A stretch of 64,000 bases of DNA, taken from contig NW_025901083.1 of NCBI RefSeq assembly GCF_022539505.1, positions 1 to 64,000 on the forward strand, read 5' to 3'. Position numbers and translations under genes: made by a program. This stretch comes from Lolium rigidum. Taxonomy: Eukaryota; Streptophyta; Magnoliopsida; Poales; Poaceae. This document shows, one piece after another, positions 55,792 through 64,000 of the stretch (position 1 is its first letter; every line of letters begins with the position of its first letter). The notes under the pieces were generated by a model. It was not told the origin of the DNA. It was given only the letters and a program-made list of their open reading frames with translations, and searched no databases.

Positions 55792-56452
55792 TGCGCTAGA
55801 GGATTCGGGGGAGGGTTTTGGTAACAAGGGTGAAGATTTTGGAAGGAATACCGGTATCTTATTTGATGAACTTGGCCTTGGCCAGAGGTAGAAGAAGGTA
55901 CGGACTACAAGGTGAGCACCTCGATCCTGCTCTACTTCTCTCTAATGCCTAATGTTCTGTCGAGTGAATCCTCCCGCGCAGGAGTGTGCCCCCTCTCCTT
56001 ATATAGGGGAGAGGGTGGCTTACAAGGGAAGAAACCCTAATAGCATCTTTGATGACCTAGGCTACTTTATAAAGCTTCTTTGGTCTTGATGACACCGGTC
56101 TTCTCTTTAATCAGGAAGAGATGACCTCGTCCGGTACCTTTTACGTCATCTTCTGCTTTGGCTTCAGATCTTCGATTAAAGCTGGTGTGCTTCGCTCATC
56201 CTTGTCCTCTAGTCCTTGAGGGAATATTTGACCAGAATGCCGACATGCTACAGTTGAGCTTATGCCGGTACTCTGGCATCTTCTCGAGTTTACCATATTC
56301 CGGTATACCCCTTCTGGGATACCGGTATACTTTCACTTGGCTGTAAACACCTTAACTTGGTTATCCGGATTAATCTTTAAACAGGTATCTTGATCGCTAA
56401 AACAAGGCAAGTTTACCATGCCTTTGGCCTACCGGGGGCCATCCCCCCAACA
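55792..56452 (-). mobile_element. 3' LTR of the Tat-like element
   Basis: About 661 bp. The - strand has CCCCTATATAAGGAGAGGG, a good TATA box region near 56010. The U3 end at 56452 is well supported by the adjoining purine tract; the other end is less sure. Confidence 0.62.
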
Positions 56453-56889
56453 TTAGTCCCCGAAGCTGGTATAGTCCGGCGGATTCTATCCGACGGACCA
56501 TGCCAGGTTCCCATTTCTAACGTTCCAGTTTAAAGTTAAAACCTTCCGGCGTCCCTGCTGAAACTCAGCATATCATTTTCGGCGAAACCTTCCGGTATCT
56601 TTTTTCCGGTTGCTTAGCCATTAAATCCTCCTCGGCGAAGTCGAGAACATGTTGGAAACCGTGCCTGTCAGAGACATGCGCACCGTTTCTGACGCGCCAA
56701 TGTTGGGGGTCAAATCCTTCGACTCCCGCGCTCGCAATTAATGGTCCGCACCGGATCCTCGTGGCCGTACCGGATCCTTGCAGCCCCTGTGTGGCACCTT
56801 CGCGCATCGCGTGTAGCTTTGCACCACGTGGCGGCCCACAGGCAAAGTGAAATGGGCTTGGCCGCACCGCGGCTCACGAACTCCTTCGC

Positions 56890-56896
56890 TATAAAG
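56890..56896 (+). promoter_or_regulatory. Putative TATA box of the antisense ORF
   Basis: TATAAAG in a GC-rich setting, about 480 bp before the ORF's ATG. It would need a 5' leader, probably with an intron before 57378. Inferred from position only. Confidence 0.4.
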
Positions 56897-57377
56897 GGTG
56901 CGACGGTTCGCTTCCGTCCCCCACTCTTCCATTCTCGCATCCAAGTTTCAGAGCTCCTGCGCCCTGAGAGCTTCGAGCCCTTGCGCCGCCGTTCGTCGTC
57001 AAGCCTTAGACTTCCGGCGAACCTTCGCAGGAGCACGCAGTGGGGCTCGCTCGTCCTCCTCTGTCAAGATCTCGCGGCGTTCCTCTTCCTCAACACTGGA
57101 ACGCGGCACGGTGCCCTCGACAACTTCTTCGCTCGCCGCCGCCGCTCTCTTCGGCAAGCTCCGGCGCATTCCTGGGCCGTCCAACCCCGAGGATCTCCGC
57201 CGCTGTTCTTTGGTTAGCTCTCTTGGCCTGGTTCACTTCCCCCTTTCCAACATTGTTCTTGGGTCTAGTAGGTATTTATTCCCTCCTTTTCTTTTGTTTT
57301 TTCTCCCTATCGTAGATCTTCGCGAAGAGATAGGTTTGGGGAAACCTGTTTTTAGTTAGCTCCGAACTTAGCAAAAC

Positions 57378-60300
57378 ATGTCATCCGAAGACTCCCTCCC
57401 GGAACTTTCTGCCAGTACCCAACAGAGCAAAAGCCCGGAGATCTCTTCCGGAGAAGAACCTCCAGTGGATCAAGTTGCTGATGGGCTCGAGGAGGACCTC
57501 GCCCAGACTGAAGAAGAGACCGATAGCTCTGGTCAAGCTACCGGTGACCAAGGAAAACAGGCCGGCAGCTCGAGCCAGGGCGGCGCTGCCAACTCTTCTG
57601 GTATAGATCTGGATTCATATACACGCGGAGCCTGGATGGGTTCCGACGTGACTCAAGCTGAAATTGACTGGCTGTACCGGTCTAGGAGGATACCGGAGGA
57701 GCCGTGGTGCCGGATTCCTGGCGAGGAACGGCAACCTGAACCCGAGCCCGGAGAATATGTTGTCTTCGCCGCCCATTTTGAGCGCGGCCTAGGCCTCCCA
57801 GTGTCGGATTTCTTCCGGCACTTTCTAGATTTCTACGAGCTTCAGCCCCATCATCTTCCGGGCAACGCTATCTTTTACCTTTCTGCCTTTACCGCTTTCA
57901 TGGAGGGATACGCCAGTATCACTCCTTCTGTTGATAACTTTTCTTACTTCTATAATCTGCGGAAGAATTCGATCCAAGATCGGAAACTTCCGCTTCCCAA
58001 ACCTTTTGTCCGGTGCGGTGGGTGCATCCTTTCGCCCCACCAAGGAAGCACCTTCTTCAAGTTTTCCGGTCTGCAATCAGTCCGGACTTGGCAAAAAACC
58101 TTCTTTTATGTGCGGAACAGGGGCCCGGAAGATTTCATCAATCTACCGGCGTATGTTCCTGGCCCTCCTGCCATGACCAACTGGCTACACCACCCCCAGG
58201 ATGACAAGGACTCCAAGAGGGTGGCCCTGTTTGTTGAAAATAGCATGGAGGAGACCAACCTCTGCGCTGATGATGTGATCCGGCTGTTTCTCTCACGCCG
58301 GGTCCTGCCCCTCCAACGTCGTGCTCACAAGATGAGCCAGATGTCCGGCTTGAGGGATCCAACAAGGATCACCACTTACTCGCTAAGCCCGGCGGATTTG
58401 ATCCTTAAGGCTAAGCAAATCTGCCGGAACACTTTGCGGGCTAGTGGGAAATATGGCCTGAAGCCCTACAGCTGCTCCGATCCTCCTCCGCCCCGAGTAA
58501 GACCTCGGGATTTCCGGAAAGCTTTTTTCCGGTATACTTGCGAATCTTTGTTTTGACTTGGTTCTTATTATGTTGCAGAATTTTGCCCGGATCGCCAGGG
58601 AGGAGCCGGCTTCTTACGCCCCCAGCCGCCGGTTTCACGACGACTCGGACGCTGACCCCTACGTGAAGGGAAAACATAAGATGGGCCCGACGCACGTCAA
58701 GCACTCCGGTAACTTTCCAACTCCGCATGCGGCAAAACGGTTCAGATACTGATGATGAGGTCGTTGTCCTCGAGGTATAATGTTCATCTCCTCTTCCTTA
58801 TAAAACTCTTCCTCTGTAGTACCTCCTTCAGCCAATGAGAACCCTCAGGTTCTCGAGCACGTTACTCCCCTGGCGGCCGAAGTTGGCCAAGAATTCTTGG
58901 ACACTTTGGCCCAAGGAGGCCAGGCCTCCAAGGCTCGGAAAAATAAGGCTCCGGCCCCGGATGCCGGCACCAGCGAGGCTCCGCCCGCCAAGTGCCACAA
59001 GAAGAAGGGAAGCACTGGGCCTCCCGGAAGGAAGCGCAGGCACGAGATGCCAGTCGCTACTGGGTAAGATTCCGGTATTATATTTTTCCGGTAGAGATTT
59101 TCTTGCTCGTTGCCTTTTAACTAATTTCCATACTTCTTTCTTTTTCAGGGCTCCCCTGGTCCTTACCAGGAGTGCACCATGCATGAGGCCGGAAGCATCT
59201 GAGGACGCTTCCAGGACCTCTTCTCCTCGTCACTCAAGTCCGGTACCTTCGGGTGCCGGCAAATCTCCAGCCTCCCCTCGGGGAGGAAACACAAGTTCGG
59301 GGTGCGCGGCCCCTAACCCGCCAAACTCCCGCGTGGAGGGGGACTTGAGCTCCCCTCCAGATGTTGAAGACACCGGCGCCAGCAACATGGGCGCCGGTAG
59401 CGAAGACGTTGAGCGGACGGACCCTCCGGTTCCGCCCACTCCCAAGAAGAAGAAGAAAACCACTGATGCTTCCTCCTCCACGCCTGCGCCGGAAACCTCC
59501 GCGCCAGCCACTTCCTCGCCGGCAAAGGATGCTCCTACGCCGCCGCCGGCACCTTCAGCCGGCGAACCTGCTTCAGCCCCTGAGCCAACTCCTCCGGAAG
59601 GCGCAACTGTTACCGCGCAACAACTTGCTGCGGCGGTCACCGCGGCGACCGCGCCCCCTTCCGGCTCCCAGGCGCAGTCCATGGTGCTGCACGTTAGCCG
59701 CGCCGCCGCTGCCAGTGAGAAGGCCTCAGCTCAGCTGGGCTGGATCGTCGAGCTCACACGGGGCAAGGTTGACCTGGGCTTGCTCCGTGAGTACGCGGAG
59801 AAGTGGAACCGGGCGGATCTCTCCCCCGCCACTCGCGGCCTTGGCAAGGACAAGCTGCCGGTCATCGACAACTCCGGTCCGCGGAGCACGGCGCAACACT
59901 TCGGCCGGCTCAGGCGCGCCATGAAAGAATTTGACCTGGCCTGGCATGACGCCAACGCCAACGTGGTGGTAAGTTTTTACTTCAACCTTTTTCTATACAC
60001 CGATGCCGGTTTTTAGCTTTCCAGCTGTAGATATATCCTCACAGTCCCCGAGTTTCGGGTTAAGCACGCAGTACTTAGCGCGAAACTTTCTTGAAACAAA
60101 AAACCGGCATAGCTAGTCCCCGAGTTTCGGGTTAAGCATGAGGTACTTAGCGCGAAACTGCAAAAAACCGGCATAGCTAGTCCCGAGTTTCGGGTTAAGC
60201 ACAAGGTACTTAGCGCGAAACTGCAAAAAACCAACATAGCTCACGACAACTCCGAAATTGGGCAGGGCGCCCTCGACTCCCGCAAACAACTGTTTGAGGA

Positions 60301-60660
60301 GCTCCTGTGGGATCACCGGGACCTTTCTGAGGCATTCACCAGCCTTGAGCAGGCCCACAGCAAGTGCCAAGGTTAGTCTCTACCTTCCGGCTTCTTTCAT
60401 ACCGGTTTATTTTTGACAATCTATATTTATAAGTTCTTTGTGCAGCTGCCCTTCCGGAAGCCTCACTCGAGGACCTTACCGGCCAAATCTCGGCCCTCAA
60501 GGGTAAACCTCGCTTGTTCGTTTTCGTTTGAGCTCCTCGGCTTCTTTTATTGATCTTTTCCTCTTCCGGATTATAGCTCAGAAGGAACAACTCGCCCTTG
60601 AGCACCGCAAGGCTCTGGAGGCTCAGCGGAACATCGCTCCTGAACTGAAGGATAAGCTCA
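57378..60660 (+). pseudogene. Antisense extra ORF, gypsy-type transposon domain (PF04195-like), truncated
   Basis: Exon 1 (57378-58496) starts MSSEDSLPELS, with an acidic leader, and carries the domain I know as putative gypsy type transposon: PGEYVVFAAHFERGLGLPVSDFFRHFLDFYELQPHHLPGNAI, then FVRCGGCILSP and WQKTFFYVRNRG. Further likely exons: 58579-58742, 58820-59063, 59149-59968 (Pro/Ala-rich, then EKASAQLGWIVELTRGK), 60240-60371, 60446-60502 and 60577-60660, a coiled-coil tail. The second exon hits a stop at 58750 unless a base is missing, and the phase into 60240 does not fit, so it is probably decayed. An Angela-like LTR cuts it at 60660. The role of these proteins is unknown. Confidence 0.65.
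60035..60239 (+). repeat. Tandem repeat, 62-73 bp x 3, in an intron
   Basis: Three copies of AGTCCCCGAGTTTCGGGTTAA..GTACTTAGCGCGAAAC..AAAAAACC.. (starts near 60038, 60115 and 60179). The first copy is longer by an insertion. CCGAGTTTCGG is palindromic and GTTTCGCGC pairs with part of it, so each unit can fold. Confidence 0.85.
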
Positions 60661-62417
60661 TGATGGGATTCGTAGCATAGAAAACAAAAAATTTCCTACC
60701 ACAAGAATGAATAATAAGCCAAGATCTAATCTAGTAGATGGTAGCAACGAGAAGATCATGAGACTAACCCTTGAAGATTTCCAAAGCCTACGAGATTAGA
60801 TCTCGTTGTGGATGTAGTCGATCACTTGCCACTTGCAAAAGCGCGTAGAAGATCTTGACGGTGCCACAGTCGGGCAGCACCTCCGTACTCGGTCACACAT
60901 ACGGTGTTGATGACGACGTCCTTCTCCCCGTTCCAGCGGGAAGCGGATGTAGTAGATCCTCCTCGGAATCCCGGCAGCACGACGGCGTGGTGACGGTGGT
61001 GGTGGAGATCTCCGGCAGGGTTTCGCCGTAAGCTCTGTGGGAGAAGATGGAGGAGGAGAGAGGCTAGGGTTTGGGAGAGAGGGGGTGGCTGGGGCGCCGG
61101 CCAGGGAGCCCCTTTGGTGGTGCGGCCAAGAGTGGCTACCCCCTCCCTCTCCTCCTCTTTATATAGGTGGAATCCCTAGGGTTTGCCCAAAGTCTTCGAA
61201 TAAGACCCCAATTCAAAAACTGCCATATGGACGAAACCTAGAGGGACAGGGACTCTCCCCTTCCCCCCTTGTTGGCCGGCCAAGGAGGTGGAGTCCACCA
61301 TGGACTCCACCCTCCTACTTGGTTGGCTGGTTAGGGTTGGTGGAGCCCAACCGGGACTCCACCTTCCATGGTGATTTCTTCCGGAAAGTTCTAGAACATT
61401 CTAGCGCCTTCCATAAATGCACCGGATCATTTCCAAACTTGGAAAGTGACTTCCTATATATGAATCTTATTCTCCGGACCATTCCGGATCTCCTCGTGAT
61501 GTCCTGGATCACATCCGAGACTCCGAACAATCATTTGAACTCCATTCCATATTCCATATCTACTTAAAACGACATCAAACCTTAAGTGTGTCACCCTACG
61601 GTTCGTGAACTATGCAGACATGGTCGAGACTTCTCTCCGACCAGTAACCAATAGCGGGATCTGGAGATCCATAATGGCTCCCACACATTCAACGATAACT
61701 TAGTGATCGATTGAACCATTTACATATGATACCGATTCCCTTTGTCACACGATATTTTACTTGTCCGAGGTTTGATCATCGGTATCTCCATACCTTGTTC
61801 AACCTCGTCTCCGACAAGTATTCTTTACTCGTACCGTGGTATATCATCTCTTATGAACCATTCATATGCTTGCAAGCTAATCAGACGACATTCCACCGAT
61901 AGGGCCCAGAGTATATCTATCCGTCATCGGGATGGACAAAATCCCACTCTTGATCCATATGCCTCAACTCATACTTTCCGAATACTTAATCCCACCTTTA
62001 TAACCACCCATTTACGCAGTGGCGTTTGATGTAATCAAAGTACCCTTCCGGTATAAGTGATTTACATGATCTCATGGCCGAAGGACTAGGTAACTATGTA
62101 TCGGAAGCTAATAGCAAGTTGAACTTAATGACATGATCTTATGCTACGCTTATTTGGGTGTGTGTCCATTATATCATTCATCTAATGACATAACCTTGTT
62201 ATTAATAACATCCAATGTTCATGATCACGAAACCATGATCATCTATTAATCAACAAGCTAGTTATACAAGAGGCTCACTAGGGACTCCTTGTTGTTTACA
62301 TAACACACATGTATCAATGTTTCGGTTAATACAATTATAGCATGGTATGCAAACATTTATCATAAAGATATATTATAATAACCACTTTATTATTGCCTCT
62401 TGGGCATATCTCCAACA
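60661..62417 (-). mobile_element. 3' LTR of the Angela/BARE-like element, 1757 bp
   Basis: Runs on the - strand from TGTTGGAGATATGCCCAAGAGG (62417) to GAATCCCATCA (60661). Length and opening match Angela/BARE/WIS LTRs. It contains TATATAAAGAGGAGGAG near 61160, the promoter region of these LTRs. It interrupts the coiled-coil exon of the Tat-like antisense ORF. Confidence 0.88.
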
Positions 62418-64000
62418 GTCTCCCACTTGCACTAGAGTCAATAATCTAGTTTACATTTGTTAAGATACAACACCTTGGCCTTCTGGTGCTAATCATGTTT
62501 TGCTCACGGGAGAGGTTTCAGTCAATGGATCTGACACGCTCAGAAATGTATGTATTTTACAATTCATTTGCATCTTCACGCATCACTCATTTCCAAATGA
62601 GTCGGCATTAATCGTATATATTCAGTCTTCTTGTGGAACCTTAATTCCGCGGTCTGAAATATGTCACTAATATTGTCACACACAATATAGCTTCAAAGTT
62701 CTGACACTATCGGAACTACACCAAGTTCTCAAAGAACTTCTCGACTTAACATCCTCAGTCATTGTCAAAACAATGACATACTCTGCCTTCGTTTGTAGAA
62801 TCCGTCACAATATTTAGAACTCATCTAAATCTAGCATAGATTTCTTCTAGCTCATTTTGCTACCTTTTAATCAACACTTATCCTAATTGATATTGAAATT
62901 TATTTTTATATGTGACCAAACTAATATCGGTGCAACACCTTACAGCGATTTGTTTGTCATTACCCCATACAAAACTATATATATATCCTTGGTTCTTCTA
63001 AAGTACTCAAGGATATTCTTACTGTTGTCCAATAATCATCACATGAATCATTCTGGTATATGCTCCTAACTCTTTAGAGCACATGACATATGATTGTGTA
63101 CATATTATTCGTGATCTAAAATCACTCATGTGGTTTTACTCATCGAGTGTCAAATACACTCAAGTCTTGTTAAACCTTCACATGGAAAAGAACACCTTCT
63201 TAATATTTTTATATTGAACTACTTCAATATTCATTCTATGTACTTTGACTTAAACTTATTATGTGTTTCAATCTATCTTCATAGATCTTGACACTAAATA
63301 TGTTTCAGTCCATATTCTTTCATTGAAGTTAATTCTCAATGAAACCTTTTTAAACACATCAAGTATATAATTACATCATTTATAATCAATGATATGTCAT
63401 CATAATATTATAACTATGTCTCAGCGCTCCCACTTAATTTCTTGCAAACGCAAGCATCTTCATCATTTCTGATGAAATCAAAAAACTCTTTGACTATTTC
63501 ATCCGGTGAAGATTCCAACTCCACGATACTCACTTCATCCAATTGAAGTTTGTATACTGATCTAGTATTCCACGGACCAGCAAAACTCTTTGTTTGTATC
63601 TAGTATACTTCCTTCATACACACTTCTGGTAAGGAATGTATTTCTGCCATCCTACTATCATATCTCATAAAAGAAATATGTAGCGATTAATAGAATAATC
63701 CACATAGACTATAAGCATCGCTACGGAAGATCTAATCTTATCGTAGTCAACTCTTTGAACTTTGTCGTAAACAACTTTTCGACAAGTCGAGCTTCTTCAA
63801 GGATATTCCATCCAAGTCCATCAATTTTATAGATCCATTTACTTTCAAAAAGTATTCACCTATCTTGGATTTCGTGGCGCATAGCCATTTTAACGGAGTC
63901 AGGGCCCATCATAACTTCTTTGTATGTAGTTGGTTTATCATTGTTCAAAATCAATCCTTTGTCCACAAATCATTTATTTGATCACAAAGTAAACGATATC
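62418..64000 (-). other. Internal 3' region of the Angela/BARE-like element
   Basis: The purine tract is at 62418-62428 (- strand). The remainder is A/T-rich with no frame over 65 codons and no RNase H motif that I could see. It is either decayed pol or non-coding. Confidence 0.6.

Larger units (their letters stand above)
55792..60660 (-). mobile_element. Tat-like Gypsy element, 3' part with antisense ORF
   Basis: The 3' LTR is at 55792-56452 (- strand, TGTTGGGGGGATGG...CTCTAGCGCA). A purine-rich TTCGGGGACTAA touches its U3 end. Upstream of that, on the opposite strand, lies a multi-exon ORF (57378-60660). Antisense extra ORFs next to the 3' LTR are known in Tat-type Gypsy elements. The element is cut at 60660 by a Copia LTR. 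Confidence 0.6.
60661..64000 (-). mobile_element. Angela/BARE-like Copia retrotransposon, 3' LTR and internal end
   Basis: The 3' LTR is 60661-62417 and the internal part continues from 62418 past the window end. The - strand order PPT (AAGTGGGAGAC) then TGTTGGAGATATGCCC is diagnostic. The internal 1.6 kb shows no clean ORF, so this end of pol or the post-pol region is degenerate or non-coding. Confidence 0.85.

Noticed and set aside
59230..59961. Several overlapping frames opposite exon 4 of the antisense ORF
   Set aside because: Shadows of a Pro/Ala-rich exon in a GC-rich sequence.
1..64000. Search for tRNA, rRNA, CRISPR arrays or bacterial operons
   Set aside because: None seen. The short repeats are all retroelement or microsatellite repeats of a plant genome.

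Overview
This window looks like nuclear DNA from a large-genome pooid grass (oat or Triticeae type). I infer this from the transposon families, which resemble Sabrina/Athila-like, Angela/BARE-like, SIRE/Maximus-like and Tat-like elements, and from a host gene with plant splice sites. Family names come from memory of grass repeats and were not searched. There are no bacterial features, and I saw no tRNA, rRNA or CRISPR.

One clear host gene is present, on the + strand. Its six coding exons lie between 24574 and 41521 and join in frame into a 1144-aa, Ser/Pro-rich, basic protein. It has a C-x2-C...C-x2-C zinc-ribbon-like motif and ends in a possible CaaX box. Intron 5 (26136-38405) is 12.3 kb long. 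It is packed with two interleaved degenerate Gypsy elements, a 5'-truncated RTE-type LINE with a 17-bp target-site duplication (TSD), a 0.9-kb poly(A) retroposon, a 250-bp TRIM, and an LTR element whose two LTRs face opposite ways but which still sits inside one 5-bp TSD. A B3-domain pseudogene (10130-10597) and a coiled-coil gene remnant lie further left.

The rest is nested retrotransposons. Left arm (1-9605): an Athila/Sabrina-like Gypsy element on the - strand with a tRNA-Asp primer site. It carries a solo LTR with TSD GTTGT and an opposite-strand LTR fragment, and is itself inserted in another Gypsy element (8000-9605). Then 11776-21746 is probably an old LTR. It is interrupted by a small non-autonomous LTR element (12490-19812, TSD GTCCG), whose 5' LTR was in turn invaded by two head-to-tail Helitrons (14896-19547). 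The sister LTR supplies the empty site and proves the boundaries to the base. A TRIM (21920-22301) and a hAT-like MITE follow.

Right arm (42129-64000): a Gypsy integrase remnant; a SIRE/Maximus-like Copia element (44024 to about 54825) split by a long-LTR element (46621-53565), which itself carries a deleted Gypsy element (50286-51908, TSD CTTAT); a Gypsy tail and LTR relic; the 3' end of a Tat-like Gypsy element with an antisense multi-exon extra ORF (55792-60660); and an Angela/BARE-like Copia element (60661 to the end) that cuts that ORF. Nearly all the element ORFs are broken. The layout is one gene surviving in a retrotransposon sea, with enough TSDs to read the order of insertion.
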